Origin: Deinococcus arboris | GTDB taxonomy: Bacteria; Deinococcota; Deinococci; Deinococcales; Deinococcaceae | DNA length: 64,000 bases | Assembly: GCF_009755355.1 (NCBI RefSeq) | Contig: NZ_WQLB01000005.1 | Span: 62,001-126,000, forward strand | Direction of reading: 5' to 3' | Shown here: positions 26,999 through 39,077 of the stretch, in pieces | Position numbering within the stretch: position 1 is the stretch's first letter | How the letters are laid out: the number at the start of each line of letters is the position of its first letter | The notes under the pieces: generated by a model | Database searches by the model: none | The model's input: the letters and a program-made list of their open reading frames with translations, nothing else | Told to the model about the DNA's origin: nothing | Translations under genes and position numbers: made by a program

Positions 26999-29956
26999 TT
27001 ACAAGTCGCGCAGGGTAAAGCCGGGGGCCTCGTTCAGTTCATCTAGAAGACGGCGGGCGTACCGGGCGTAGGCACGGTCAGCCGCCCCCTGATCACCCAG
27101 CCTCAAGTGACCGCGCAGCAGGCCGCGCTGGGCCTGTTCATTCATGGGGTCCAAGTCGGCTGCGCGTGTATACGCCCACAGTGACAGCGCCGAATCGGTG
27201 GCCTGCGTCTGCGCCCCCAGGGTCAGGGCCGCTGCCAGCGTCTCGGCTTCCACCTCACCCCGGAGCTCGGCGATCCATTCAGCGTCCTGCTGCGGCAGAA
27301 ACGGGCCGGCGTAAGCTTCTGCAGCGCGGCGCAGCGCTTCTGGCTCTCCAGACGCCAGAGCAGCGCGGGCCAGGCGGCTATCCAAACACACCTCAAACTC
27401 CTCGGCCAGGCGGTACAGTCCCGCCTCGAACGGCAGAGGATTGAACGTGACCGCCGGATGGGCCGCCAGCGCGCAGCGTAACTGCCGGACCGCCACCCGG
27501 AAATGTTCACCGTGCCGCCGTTCTGCCGAGCCGTCCCACAGGGCGTCCACAATGCGCTCCCGCGTGCCGGGGCCATGCAGGGCCAGCCACACCAGAATCT
27601 CGCCAGATTTAGCCCTGGGAAGATGCAGAGGCTCGCTCTGAACCTGGACCCGGAGGCTGCCCAGGGTCAGCAGGTCCAGCCGCAAACAGGGAACGCCCGG
27701 CGCAGCGGGGTAGGCCGGGTGCCCAGTGGTCACTTCACCGGCTCCCTGGCACAGGGCGAACAACTCCGTCAGCACCGCCGCGTCGGCACGGAGCACGCTG
27801 CGTTCGGGGTGCTGCAGGGCAAGGCGCAGAGGGGCCAGGTGGGCCGCCTGAACGCGGCCCACCTGCCGGGCCAGTTCGGCCAGATACGCCTGCGCCCGTT
27901 CCTGGACGCCGAACGCCGCCCTGGACTGGGCGGCCTGAGCAAAGTAAGTCTGGGCCGCTGCCCAGTCCCGCTGCTCAAAGGCAAAAAGCCCCTCACACAG
28001 CGCCAGCTGATGGGCGGATTCACTGGCGCCGTGCGGCGCCGCGTGCCGCGCCCGCGTCAGCGCCTCGTTGGCGGCCGGCAGGTCACCGCAGCGCAGCGCC
28101 GCTTCGGCCAGCCCTGGCCAGATCAGCGGCGGCAGAGTGTCCAGCTTAAAAGCCGCGCTGCCAGCCAGCGCCGCCCCGTACAGCGCCCTGGCCTGCTCGT
28201 ACTCCCCTGCAGCCCGGTGCAGGTCGCCCAGCGTGGCCTGAAGCAGCGGCTGCATGATGCTGCCTTCCTGTGTGGCCAGAGTCAGCGCCTGCGTGCCCAC
28301 TGTCAGCCCCTCGTCAATCCGGCCCTGCCCCTGGAGGAGACAGGCCAGGTCGTTCTGAAGTGCCAGCGCCCGGCTGGGCATCCCGAGCGCCTGATAGACC
28401 TCCAGCCCCCGGCGCAGCGCCCGTTCGCTGTCCAGCGGCTGCCCCAGCACCATGTATGCCTCATGGACCAGCGCCAGGGCCGCGCCTAACCCCAGCAGAT
28501 CATCTTCAGCCTCGGCCTGCTCAGCAGCGGCCAGCGCCTCCTGTAAGCCCGCGGCCAGCTCGCCACAACCCAGCAGGGCACTGGCGCGCAGACGCCGCAG
28601 GCTCAGGGTCGGTTCGTCCGGCTGGGTCAGGGCCAGGCCCTCATCGGCCAGGGCCAGCTGCTCCTGAAAGCGCCCACTGCGGGCCGCCAGCGTGCCCAGG
28701 GCAAACAACAGGCGGCGGTCGCGGTGACCCTCGGCCCGCAGGGTTCGCAAGAGCGCCTCGCCGCGCGCCGCCTCTCCGGTTTCCAGCAGGGCCTGGCCCC
28801 AGGCCCGGCGCAGCTGTGGGGTCAGGTGGACTTCGGGCAACTGCTCGACCACCTGGCGCACCAGCCGGGGTTCCCAGCGCACCTCGTACCGGCGCACCAG
28901 CCGCTCAGCCAGCGCCAGCGCCGTGTCCTGCGCGCCCGCTTTCAGGTAATGCCCCAGGGCGCGCACCTCCTCGCCGTCGGCCTCGGCCGCCTGCCCGGCC
29001 GCCAGATGCAGCTGCTGGTGGCGCTCTGGCTGCGCGCGCAGTTCAGCTTCCAACAGGTTCAGCACCAGGCGGTGAGGCCGCGCAGCCTCGCCCCCCAGCG
29101 GCGTCAGGGGCAGGCCCACTGCCCGCGCCACGCGCAGCCAGCCTGTGGGCAGGGCCACGCCCAGCCGCGCCAGCCCTGCCTCATGCCAGGTGTCGGCCAC
29201 CGCCGCTTCGGGTAGCCGAACACGGACCTCGGGCGGCAGGCGGCCCAGCACATCGCGCAGCAGGTCATCGGGCAGCAGCAGGGGCGCGGCGCCGCTGGCC
29301 ACCAGGGCCAGGCCCGCTGGCCAGCCTTCCAGGGCCTGATGGGCGGCCTCGGGCGACTGAGCGGCCTGCCGACCAGCAAAATACGTCTGGGTTTCGGGCA
29401 GAGAAAATGCCAGATCCTCTGCGCCCAACAGCCGCGCCGTTCCGGCAGCCAGATGGCGCGACAGCTGCAGAGGTGGGCGCTCGCAGCCGCTCAGCAGCAG
29501 GCGGTGGCCCTCGCCCAGGGCGCCCACCAGGACGTCCAGCCAGCGGCCAGCGGCAGTCCCCAGCAGGTCGGCGCCGTCCAACACCAGGTCCAGGTTCGCC
29601 GGGGCGCCGTCCAGGTCACGGGCCAGGGCCTGGGCGCGCGCGGCAGGCGCGGGCGACAGCTGGGCCGCCTGCCACTGCGGCACCTGCACCTCTGGCAGGG
29701 CCGCCTTCAGCGCCGCGACCACCGCCTGTTCCAGGGCGCCGCTCTCGGCGTGATCCTCCTGCACGGTCAGCCAGGCCACGGCGCGGGCAGTCTGGCGTGC
29801 ATGCTGGGCCAGCGCCGTCGTCTTGCCGTACCCGGAGGGCGCGACCAGCACGACCAGCGGGGTCTCGGCCTCGGCCAACGTGGCCGCCACACTGGCGCGC
29901 GGCAGTTCACCGCGCAGAGGCCGCGGAATAACTGGACTGAGTTGGAGGTGTGCCAT
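26999..29956 (-). CDS. Large ATPase-TPR-SARP-type transcriptional regulator
   Basis: 985 residues. An N-terminal STAND-like ATPase has Walker A APSGYGKTTAL (about 38-48) and Walker B-like LDLVLDGAD. From about 300 to 720 there are many Ala/Leu-rich helical hairpins, consistent with TPR repeats. The C-terminal 250 residues hold a winged-helix DNA-binding domain (LDLLTLGSLRVQVQ..LPRAKSGEILVWLALHGPGTRERIVDALW) and a bacterial transcriptional activator domain (VCLDSRLARAAL..EWIAELRGEVEAETLAAALTLG). It resembles MalT-like and AfsR/SARP regulators with the DNA-binding unit at the C-terminus. Ligand and target genes are unknown. ATG 29956 lies 40 bp from a dispersed repeat. Confidence 0.88.
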   Translation of the reverse strand: MAHLQLSPVIPRPLRGELPRASVAATLAEAETPLVVLVAPSGYGKTTALAQHARQTARAVAWLTVQEDHAESGALEQAVVAALKAALPEVQVPQWQAAQLSPAPAARAQALARDLDGAPANLDLVLDGADLLGTAAGRWLDVLVGALGEGHRLLLSGCERPPLQLSRHLAAGTARLLGAEDLAFSLPETQTYFAGRQAAQSPEAAHQALEGWPAGLALVASGAAPLLLPDDLLRDVLGRLPPEVRVRLPEAAVADTWHEAGLARLGVALPTGWLRVARAVGLPLTPLGGEAARPHRLVLNLLEAELRAQPERHQQLHLAAGQAAEADGEEVRALGHYLKAGAQDTALALAERLVRRYEVRWEPRLVRQVVEQLPEVHLTPQLRRAWGQALLETGEAARGEALLRTLRAEGHRDRRLLFALGTLAARSGRFQEQLALADEGLALTQPDEPTLSLRRLRASALLGCGELAAGLQEALAAAEQAEAEDDLLGLGAALALVHEAYMVLGQPLDSERALRRGLEVYQALGMPSRALALQNDLACLLQGQGRIDEGLTVGTQALTLATQEGSIMQPLLQATLGDLHRAAGEYEQARALYGAALAGSAAFKLDTLPPLIWPGLAEAALRCGDLPAANEALTRARHAAPHGASESAHQLALCEGLFAFEQRDWAAAQTYFAQAAQSRAAFGVQERAQAYLAELARQVGRVQAAHLAPLRLALQHPERSVLRADAAVLTELFALCQGAGEVTTGHPAYPAAPGVPCLRLDLLTLGSLRVQVQSEPLHLPRAKSGEILVWLALHGPGTRERIVDALWDGSAERRHGEHFRVAVRQLRCALAAHPAVTFNPLPFEAGLYRLAEEFEVCLDSRLARAALASGEPEALRRAAEAYAGPFLPQQDAEWIAELRGEVEAETLAAALTLGAQTQATDSALSLWAYTRAADLDPMNEQAQRGLLRGHLRLGDQGAADRAYARYARRLLDELNEAPGFTLRDL

Positions 29957-29996
29957 CGCCCGCCCTTCCCGCCCCGGTGTCTGGGCGGCGCGACCA

Positions 29997-30077
29997 GTGA
30001 GACGGATTTCGCTTCATTCCGGCACAGCTGGGAAGGCGCTGTCTGCGTCTCCAGAGCACGAAATCCGCCGTTTCTCC
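29997..30077. repeat. Dispersed intergenic hairpin repeat, copy A
   Basis: 81 bp, closely similar over its whole length to copy B at 61178-61259 (shared blocks: GTGAGACGGATT at one end, CTGGGA/G in the middle, CTCCAG, and AAATCCG near the other end). The ends are inverted: GACGGATTTCG against CGAAATCCGCC. Short, non-coding, palindromic elements of this kind are known from Deinococcus genomes. Confidence 0.7.
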
Positions 30078-30220
30078 TTCTCGCTTCACCCGGAGTTCAT
30101 CGGTGTCCGTAGGAGTCCCGGACGCCCAGTCTACGGGGTGAGGCAGGCTTAGGGCTGCCCCCATCGGCCTGACCAGATGGCGGATGCGGCGGCCGGGGGA
30201 CCACCTGATCAGCCTGTGAG

Positions 30221-30640
30221 CTAGGCCTCCCCGGCCTCTTCACTTTCCACGCGCGTTTCCACCACAATGTCGCTATTCAGTGAGGCCGCCACCGAGCAGT
30301 ATTTCTCGTGGCTCAGATGCGCGGCCCGGTGCAGCGCCTCTTCGGTGATGCCCGCGCCGCTGGCAATGTGACGCACCGTAATTTGCGTGTAGCGCTTCGG
30401 GGTGGTCTCGGCGCGCGTGCCCTCGACCTCAATGCGGTAGCGGGCCAGCGGGGTGCGGCGCTTTTGCATGATTTCCACCACGTCGTAGGCGGTGCAGGTG
30501 GCCAGGGCGCCCAGCAGGGCCTCCATGGGCGACACGCCCACCTTGACGGCACTGTTGTCAATCAGCAGCTGGTGGCCGCTTTCACTGACGCCCAGGTAGC
30601 GCTGCTCGCCCAGCCAGGTCACATTCAGGGTCTTTTTCAT
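30221..30640 (-). CDS. OsmC/YhfA-family protein
   Basis: 139 residues: VTWLGEQRYLGVSESGHQLLIDNS, then GVSPMEALLGALATCTAYDVVEIMQKRR with the conserved Cys of OsmC peroxidatic site 1, and a second conserved Cys in HEKYCSVAASLNSDI. This is the OsmC/YhfA fold, which reduces organic hydroperoxides in Ohr/OsmC; YhfA-like members are less well understood. It begins 5 nt after the receiver-kinase stop and is the last gene of the aroE operon. Confidence 0.9.
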   Translation of the reverse strand: MKKTLNVTWLGEQRYLGVSESGHQLLIDNSAVKVGVSPMEALLGALATCTAYDVVEIMQKRRTPLARYRIEVEGTRAETTPKRYTQITVRHIASGAGITEEALHRAAHLSHEKYCSVAASLNSDIVVETRVESEEAGEA

Positions 30641-30645
30641 GCCCT

Positions 30646-31911
30646 CTACGCTAGCGCGCCCCCAGGGCCTGTTTCCTGCGGGGTGTCCAGGTCGCCGTCC
30701 AGACCAGGGCTCAGTTCGGTGTCCAGGCCGGCGTCATCGTCTTCCTCGGGCAGTGGCAGGCGCACACGGAAGGTCGCGCCGCCGCCCGGCGTGTCCACGA
30801 CATCAATGGTGCCGCCGTGCGCTGTGACCACCTGCTGCGCGATGGTCAGGCCCAGGCCCGCCGACCCCGCCTCCTTGCCCCGGTAAAACTTGTCGAAGAT
30901 GCGCGGCTTGACGGCGTCGGGAACGCCGGGGCCGTGGTCCACCACCCTCACTTCCAGCTCGCCGGGGCGCGGCTCGATCTCCAGCCCCACCAGCTCGGCG
31001 CTGCCAGTGACGCGCACGGCGTTGGTCACCAGATTGACAAACACCTGGGTCAGGCGCCCAGGGTCTCCCACAATCTCGTAGGCGCCCTCTGGGGCCCGCA
31101 CACCGTAATCCCGGCCCACCTGCCGCAGCAGCTGTCCCAGATTCATGAAGTGCATTTCGATGCTCTGGACCAACTCGCCGCGCGAGAGTTGCAGCAGGTC
31201 GTTGACCAGGCGGGTCATGTTCTCGGCCACGCGCTGGGCGTCCATCAGGGTCTGCGAGCCGCCGGCCTCGCGCTCGGCGCGGCGCAGGTAGCCGTGCAGG
31301 GCGGTCAGCGGCGTGCGCAGTTCGTGGCTGGTCTCGGCCAGAAAGGTCTTTTGCAGGTTCAGGGCCTCTTCCAGCTGCCGGGCCTGAACCTCCAGCACCT
31401 GACTCTGGCGCTCGGCGGTGTTGCGCAGGCGCTCGACCTCTTGCAGGCGGGCCCGGAGATTCTCGTTCAGCTGCCGGATTTCCTGCTCGGCGCGCGCGCG
31501 CTGCTGCTGGGATTCCACCTCGGCCATGGCGCGGCGAATGCTGGACGGCAGGCGTTCCAGGCGCTGCTTGAGGATGTAGTCCGTGACGCCCTCGCGCAGC
31601 GTGTCCACCGCCGTCTCCTCGCCCATCGCGCCGGTCACGATGATGAACGGCACCTGCGGCCAGCGGGCGCTGGCGGCGCGGTAGGCGCTCAGGCCGTCGT
31701 AGCTGGGCAGCGCAAAGTCGCTGAGAATCAGGTGCGGCGCGGCAGCGTCCAGGGCCGCCACAAACCCGGCCTCGTCCTCCACCCGCGTGACCTCGACGCT
31801 CCAGGGCAGGTCGTCAATGTGCATGGTGACCAGCTCATGGTCCAGTTCGTTGTCTTCGAGGTGCAGAATTCTGAGCTGGCCTTCCTCACCGGGCAGGGTC
31901 TGCGCGGTCAC
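30646..31911 (-). CDS. Receiver domain-histidine kinase hybrid
   Basis: 421 residues. An N-terminal receiver domain (about 12-135) has the phospho-acceptor D65 in ILSDFALPSYDG and K at FI-x-VTG/..ILKQ. A coiled coil (138-190) joins it to HisKA (SHELRTPL, H196) and an HATPase domain (NLVTNAV N-box, DHGPGVPD G1, AGLGLTIAQQVV G2). The Asp/Glu/Gly tail is disordered. It has no membrane segment, so its input must be phosphotransfer to D65, likely from the upstream CHASE kinase. The GTG start overlaps that gene's TGA by 4 nt. Confidence 0.92.
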   Translation of the reverse strand: MTAQTLPGEEGQLRILHLEDNELDHELVTMHIDDLPWSVEVTRVEDEAGFVAALDAAAPHLILSDFALPSYDGLSAYRAASARWPQVPFIIVTGAMGEETAVDTLREGVTDYILKQRLERLPSSIRRAMAEVESQQQRARAEQEIRQLNENLRARLQEVERLRNTAERQSQVLEVQARQLEEALNLQKTFLAETSHELRTPLTALHGYLRRAEREAGGSQTLMDAQRVAENMTRLVNDLLQLSRGELVQSIEMHFMNLGQLLRQVGRDYGVRAPEGAYEIVGDPGRLTQVFVNLVTNAVRVTGSAELVGLEIEPRPGELEVRVVDHGPGVPDAVKPRIFDKFYRGKEAGSAGLGLTIAQQVVTAHGGTIDVVDTPGGGATFRVRLPLPEEDDDAGLDTELSPGLDGDLDTPQETGPGGALA

Positions 31912-34900
31912 GCCGGCCCACCCACCGGCAGCGTGACCGTGAAGGTGGCCCCCTCGCCCGGTTGGCTGTCGGCGCTCACGGCGCCCCCATGACGCAAAAC
32001 GATGCGGCGAACGTTCGCCAGGCCAATGCCGATGCCTTCAAATTCATCGGCGCGGTGCAGACGTTGAAACACACCAAACAGTTTATCCGCGTAACGGGGG
32101 TCAAAGCCCACGCCGTTGTCCCGCACTGTGAGCTGCACCTGGCCGCCCTGAGCGTCAGCCGTGACCCAGATGCGCGCGGGGTCACGGCCACGGGTGTATT
32201 TCAGGGCGTTGGACAGCAAGTTGGTCATAACCAGGCCCAGCAGCGCCTCGTCCCCCTGCACCTGGGGCATCGCCCCTGGCAGCTCAAAGGCCACGTCGCG
32301 GCCTGCGCGGTCGGGCTCCAGGCCCCGCCAGCTGCTCAGGGTCAGGTCACGCAGATTGACGGGCACCCGGCGCAGTTCCTGGCGGCCCATGCGGGAAAAA
32401 GACAGCAGGTCGTCAATCAGCTGGCTCATGCGGCTGGCCGAGTCCCGGATGACACCCAGGTAGCGCCCGCTCTTGGGCGGCAGCCCCTCGCCGAGGTCCT
32501 TGCCCAGCAGGTCGGCAAAGCCCACGATATGCCGCAGCGGCGTGCGCAGGTCGTGGCTGACGCTGTAACTGAAAGCTTCGAGTTCGCGGTTGGCGCCTTC
32601 CAGGTCCAGGGTGCGCTGGGCCACCCGCTCTTCGAGGGACTGGTTGAGCTGTTGCAGGTCGGCCTGGGCCGCCAGCACCCGCTCCTGCAGGCGGTCGTTG
32701 CTGAGCGCCGAGGCAAACCGCTGCGCGAGTTCCTGGGCCAGGTCCGAGTCGCGGCTGGTGATGGTCTGGCGGTACAGCAGCCCCAGCACGCCTTCAAGCA
32801 CCCCGCCGCGTCCCACCAGCGGATAGAACACGGCGCCGGTGGCGCTGACGCGGTGCAGCGCCGGGTCGTGGTCAATAAATACAGGGTCTTCGGTCTGCAG
32901 CACCCGCTCGATAGCCTGCGCCGCCACGAGGTGCAGCGCCGCCGCGTGCCAGGTGGCCCCCGGCGAAGACGTGGCCACCAGCCGGGTGGGCTGCACCGTC
33001 CACAGGGCGCCGCTGTCGGCCACGCGGGCGCTGAGGCGGGCCAGGGCCGCGCGGTAGCGGTCATGGCGAATGTGGTCGCCGTCCTCGCTGCGGGCCGTCA
33101 GTTCCTCGGTCACGTCGGCCAGCAAGCGGGCGGCGTTCTCGGCATAGACCGAGTCGTCCACGTCGGTGCTCGTGCCCACCCACTCAATGACGCGCCCTGC
33201 GGCGTCGCGCACCGGCAGGCCGCGCGTGACGAAGGTGCGGTAGGCGCCGTCCTCGCCGCGCAGGCGGTGCTCGGCTTCAAAGGGCCGGCCCTGGCGCAGG
33301 GCCACCTGCCACCGGCGCCCATAGTCCTCGCGCTCATCGGGATGCAGCAGGGGCAGAAAGCCCAGGGCCGCGCGGTCCTGGCCCACGAACGCCGTCCACT
33401 GCCGGTTGAAATACAGCGCCTGACCACTCGGGTCAGCCAGCCACACGATTTGCGGCATGCCTTCGATGACGCCCCGGTAGCGCTCCTCGTTGCGCTGGGC
33501 CAGCCGCTCGGCGTGCAGGCGGTCATGAATGTCGGTGGCGGTGGTCACCCAGCCGGTCACGCGGCCCTGCTCGCCGGTCATGGGCACCAGTTTCAGCACA
33601 AACCAGCGTTCCTCGCCGTCCAGACTGAGGCGCGCCTCGGTCTGCGCGCCCTGCTCGGCGGCCACAGCGCCGCGCCACATGTCCAGGTAAGCGTCGCGGT
33701 CACTGGCCGCCACGTGGCCCAGCAGATTGCCCGCCCCCAGCCGCGCGGCGTGCTGCCGGTTGACAAAGGTCACCTCGCCGCTGGAATCGCTGACCTGAAC
33801 GATGTGCGGAATGGCGTCCAGAATGCTGCGCGAACGCCGTTCCTCGGCCTGCAGGGCGCGCTCGGCGGCCACACGCTCGGTCACGTCCCGGATGACCTCC
33901 AGCACCCCCAGCCGCTCACCGGCCCGGCCCAGCACCTCGGAGCGCTGGGTCTCGCCCGAGAACTGGGTGCCGTCCACGCGGGCGTAGGGGGTGGTCAGGG
34001 CCTGAAAGGTCGCGCGCCCGTCCAGGCGGCGGTCCAGGTGCAGGCTGCCCAGCCGCTGCCCGGTCAGCGCCTCAGCTGTGGTGCGAAACTGCGCGGTCAG
34101 GGCCGGGTTAACCATGCGGATGCGCCCGTCCTCGTCGGTAAAGGCGGCGGCGTCCTGCATGGCGTGAAAGATGGCCTCGAACTCGGCGCGCGCCTGTTCC
34201 TGCCGGGTACGGGCCTGGGCCAGCGACACGTTCAGGGCCTCGGCGCGGCCCCGGGCGTCCACCTGCGACTTGACCAGCAGGTAGGACGCCCCGGCGATCA
34301 GCAGGCCCAGCAGAAACACCAGCGCCGGCACCCACGCCGCCATGTCACGCGCAAAATCGGGGCCGGCGCCAAAGGCCATCACCCAGTCCTGACCCACGAT
34401 CTGCTGCGGCACCTGCACGGTAAAGGTCTGCCCCGCCGTATCGGGCGGTGCCGCCACCAGCGAGGCGCCCGCCAGGCGCACGTCCACCAGCAGTCGCCCC
34501 CCCTGAAGCGGGGCCAGCTCCTGCAAAAAGTGGTCGGCGCGCACCGCCACATACAGAAAACCTTCTAAGTCACCCCCTGATACCGCGCCGCGCCACACCG
34601 GCAGCATCACCAGAAACCCGCGCAGCGGCTGGCCCTGGCGGTCGCGCTGCAACAGCGGCAAGACCCCTGTGGCGTGGGCGCGGCCCTGCTGCCGGGCCAG
34701 GTCAAAGCTGAGACGGCGGATGGGCTCGCTGTACATGTCAAAGCCCAGGGCGCGGCTGTTTTCCGTGTTCAGCGGCCCCACCAGGGCAATCACGGCCCGC
34801 TGCGCCTGCGGCTGGTCGGCCTGACGCACCTGAAAGCCCGGATTGCCCGCGTCCCGCAGGGCCTGCACCAGCGCCGGGGTCTGCGCCGCCGTGACCCAGG

Positions 34901-35209
34901 CCGCGTACCCCACCGCCTGCACGCCGGGATACCGCCGGGGCAGGTCCACGCCGTCCACGTACCGCGCAAAGGTGGCCTCGCTCAGGGTGCCGCCCTGGGC
35001 CTGCCAATTGGCCCGCGTGGCCTCCAGCAGCCGCTCGTACACCAGCAAGCGGCCCCGCAGCGACTGGCTGTAGACCCCCGCCTCCCGTTCAAAGCGGCTG
35101 CGCTGCTGTTCCCGGACTAAGGCGTTCACCACCAGCGCCACCGCCAGGGTCAGTACCAGCACCAGCACCATGACCACCAGCGGCGCCTGGGGAGCGCGCA
35201 GGCGCCGTC

Positions 35210-35213
<4 letters not shown>
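31908..35213 (-). CDS. CHASE-PAS sensor histidine kinase
   Basis: 1101 residues. TM1 (about 12-33), a periplasmic CHASE domain (about 75-260, with RYPGVQAVGYAAWV and SRALGFDMYSEPIRR), TM2 (about 292-315), three PAS domains (about 345-460, 465-590, 590-710), a GAF-like region to about 850, then HisKA (SHDLRTPLRHIVGF, H887) and HATPase (NLLSNALKYT, DNGVGFDPRYADKLFGVFQRLH, GIGLANVRRIV). The HisKA sequence is of the bacteriophytochrome-like type. CHASE usually binds small extracellular ligands. The ATG overlaps the aroE stop by 4 nt. The open frame of 868 codons on the other strand is a shadow. Confidence 0.92.
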
Positions 35214-36085
<872 letters not shown>

Positions 36086-36091
36086 GCCGCC

Positions 36092-36097
36092 AGTCTA
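36092..36097 (-). promoter_or_regulatory. Leaderless -10 box (TAGACT) of aroE operon
   Basis: On the minus strand TAGACT, 6 nt, GTG 36085. The rest of the gap to phoH (to 36443) is very GC-rich and shows no other clear signal. Confidence 0.6.
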
Positions 36098-36443
36098 CCC
36101 GCGCTGCGCCGATGTCCGCTGCCGGGGGCCAAGCTGCCCCGCCAGCCTGTCTCTGAACGAACGCTCAAGGGCGTCCGGCCGCCGCCCGCACCATTCCCTG
36201 GCAGTTGGCCCTGTGCAGCCCTGCGGTTTTCTCTTGCGTCAGAGGCCACGCAGCGCCCTGACCCCCCGCCAGATGGCACAGAGGTCCGGTACGCCAATGC
36301 ACCCAGGGCAAATGTGCCCCGGCACACGCCGCACCCCCCCAGAGGCGCACAGAATGAAACGCGAACTTGAGGCGAAACACCCCCCTTCCCTCCTGCGGCC
36401 CCGTGCCGGGGGAGGGCTGTGCTTTGGCACGACTGGAGACCGT

Positions 36444-37496
<1,053 letters not shown>

Positions 37497-37504
37497 GCCC
37501 TTCT

Positions 37505-37534
37505 CCCCCGCCCCAGTGGCGGGGGCTTTTCTTT
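37505..37534 (+). terminator. Terminator after phoH
   Basis: CCCCCGCC (37505-37512) pairs with GGCGGGGG (37518-37525), followed by CTTTTCTTT. ybeY begins 86 bp later, so read-through or a separate promoter is needed. Confidence 0.8.
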
Positions 37535-37619
37535 GCCGCTACCCTGCAACGTGTGAAGAGAAGTGTGTTTCTTTCCCCCCGGACCAGACCACCGGCACCT
37601 GCTGGCCGCTGGAGGCCCC

Positions 37620-38087
37620 ATGATTGACCTGATTGTTCGCAAGACGCCGCCAGCGGGCCTCAGGGGCGCTCTGCGCGCCAGCTTGGAGGCCGTGACCGCG
37701 CACTTTGGGGTCCAGGAGCGCGAGATCACGGTGGTGCTGGTCGGCGACCGCACCATTCGTGCCCTCAAACGCGAACACTGGGGCGAAGACGCCGCCACCG
37801 ATGTCCTGAGTTTTCCCACTTGGGAACCGGGCGACCCGTTTATGCCGCCGCATCTGGGGGACATCATCATCAGTCTGGACACGGCGGCGCGCCAGGCCGA
37901 GGCGCGGGGCCACAGCCTGACGCGCGAGGTCGCGCTGCTGGCCAGCCACGGCGTCACGCATCTGGTGGGGCACGACCACCCCCACGCCGAGGGTCTGGGT
38001 TTTGAGGAAGGCGCCACCGGCGAGGAGTGGGCGGTGTTTCACGCCGCGTGGGACGCGGCCCGCGCCGCGCTGCCTGCCGGGGTATGA
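37620..38087 (+). CDS. ybeY: Endoribonuclease YbeY
   Basis: 155 residues. The zinc motif HGVTHLVGHDHPHAEG matches the YbeY signature H-G-x-L-H-L-x-G-x-D-H with three histidine ligands. DAATDVLSFPTWEPG and HLGDIIISLDTAARQAE precede it as in all YbeY. It acts in 16S rRNA 3'-end maturation and ribosome quality control. ATG 37620 has GGAGG 4 nt upstream. The stop overlaps the dgkA start (ATGA). Confidence 0.93.
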   Translation: MIDLIVRKTPPAGLRGALRASLEAVTAHFGVQEREITVVLVGDRTIRALKREHWGEDAATDVLSFPTWEPGDPFMPPHLGDIIISLDTAARQAEARGHSLTREVALLASHGVTHLVGHDHPHAEGLGFEEGATGEEWAVFHAAWDAARAALPAGV

Positions 38088-38470
38088 CCGGCGGCTCAGC
38101 CCTGAGCCTGCGGCGTTTTCTGCGCTCGGCGGGCTTTGCCTGGGCCGGGGTGCGCCACGCCTACCGCAGCCAGCCCAATTTCCGGATCGAGTGCTGGGCC
38201 GCCGCGCTGGCCCTGAGCCTGACCGCCGTGCTGGGGGCACCTCTGGCCCCCATTCTGCTGACCTGCGCCCTGGTGCTGAGCCTGGAACTGCTGAACACTG
38301 CGCTGGAAGCGGTCGTGGACCTGGCTAGCCCAGAGCTTCACCCGCTGGCCAAGGTGGCCAAAGACGCCGCCGCCGCCGCCGTGCTGCTGGCCAGCCTGGG
38401 CGCGCTGGGGGTAGGCGCCGTGGTGCTGGGGCCCCCGCTCCTGGGAGTGCTGCGGGGCGGGCTGCCATAA
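38084..38470 (+). CDS. dgkA: Diacylglycerol/undecaprenol kinase (DgkA family)
   Basis: 128 residues with three membrane helices. AGFAWAGVRHAYRSQPNFRIECW, then LLNTALEAVVDLASPELHPLAKVAKDAAAAAVLL contain the conserved E-x-x-NTAIE and K-D-x-A-A-x-A-V motifs that bind ATP-Mg and lipid. Gram-positive-type members phosphorylate undecaprenol, Gram-negative ones diacylglycerol; sequence here does not decide. It is translationally coupled to ybeY, a widespread gene order. Confidence 0.92.
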   Translation: MTGGSALSLRRFLRSAGFAWAGVRHAYRSQPNFRIECWAAALALSLTAVLGAPLAPILLTCALVLSLELLNTALEAVVDLASPELHPLAKVAKDAAAAAVLLASLGALGVGAVVLGPPLLGVLRGGLP

Positions 38471-38504
38471 AGCGCACAGTTCTGCGCGCGGCCCCCGTGG
38501 CAGG

Positions 38505-39071
38505 ATGCGCGGCGTGAGTGCGTCTTTCCTGGAGCCGCTGCCCGTGACCCTGCGTGGCCGCCGGCCCCGTGATCTGCCGGTGCTGCGGCGCTGGCTGACC
38601 GACCCGCAGGCGGCGTGGCGCCAGTGGGACGCGCCCTACTTTCACGCCGGCACGACCACCGAGGCGCTGGAACGCTATGTGGACACGTTGGCGCAGACCC
38701 CGCCCAGCCCCCACGAGCGCGTGATTGACCTGGGCGGCCAGTGCACTGGCATGGTCAACCGCGCCGAGGAAGACCCGGCCGGCGGCGGCTGGTGGGACCT
38801 GGGCATCCTGATTTACGATCCGCAGCACTGGGGACGCGGGCTGGGCACCGAGGCGCTGCGGCAGTGGGTCCAGGCCACCCTGGACGAAACAGACGCCCAC
38901 ATCCTGACCTTCAGCACCTGGAGCGGCAACGAACGCATGATCCGCGCGGCGCAGCGGCTGGGGTTCCGTGAAAGTGCGCGGGTCCGTGAAGCACGCCTGG
39001 TGCGGGGCGAGCGCTTTGACAGCGTCAAACTGGACCTGCTGCGCCGCGAGTGGCCCGGCGAGGAGGCCTAG
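38505..39071 (+). CDS. GNAT-family N-acetyltransferase
   Basis: 188 residues of the RimJ/RimL-like acetyltransferase fold: VTLRGRRPRDLPVLRRWLTDPQAAW, DLGILIYDPQHWGRGLGTEALRQWV (acetyl-CoA pyrophosphate loop Q/R-x-x-G-x-G), and NERMIRAAQRLGFRESARVREARL. The substrate is unknown. The start may be ATG 38505 or GTG 38514; CAGGAT lies 7 nt before the GTG and could be a weak leaderless box. Confidence 0.87.
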   Translation: MRGVSASFLEPLPVTLRGRRPRDLPVLRRWLTDPQAAWRQWDAPYFHAGTTTEALERYVDTLAQTPPSPHERVIDLGGQCTGMVNRAEEDPAGGGWWDLGILIYDPQHWGRGLGTEALRQWVQATLDETDAHILTFSTWSGNERMIRAAQRLGFRESARVREARLVRGERFDSVKLDLLRREWPGEEA

Positions 39072-39077
39072 CACCCG

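Noticed and set aside
28270..29931. 553-codon plus-strand open frame rich in Pro/Arg/Ala
   Set aside because: Antisense to the large SARP-type regulator, with no domain signature.
31962..34568. 868-codon plus-strand open frame
   Set aside because: Antisense to the CHASE/PAS kinase, with no domain and a composition typical of reverse-complement shadows.
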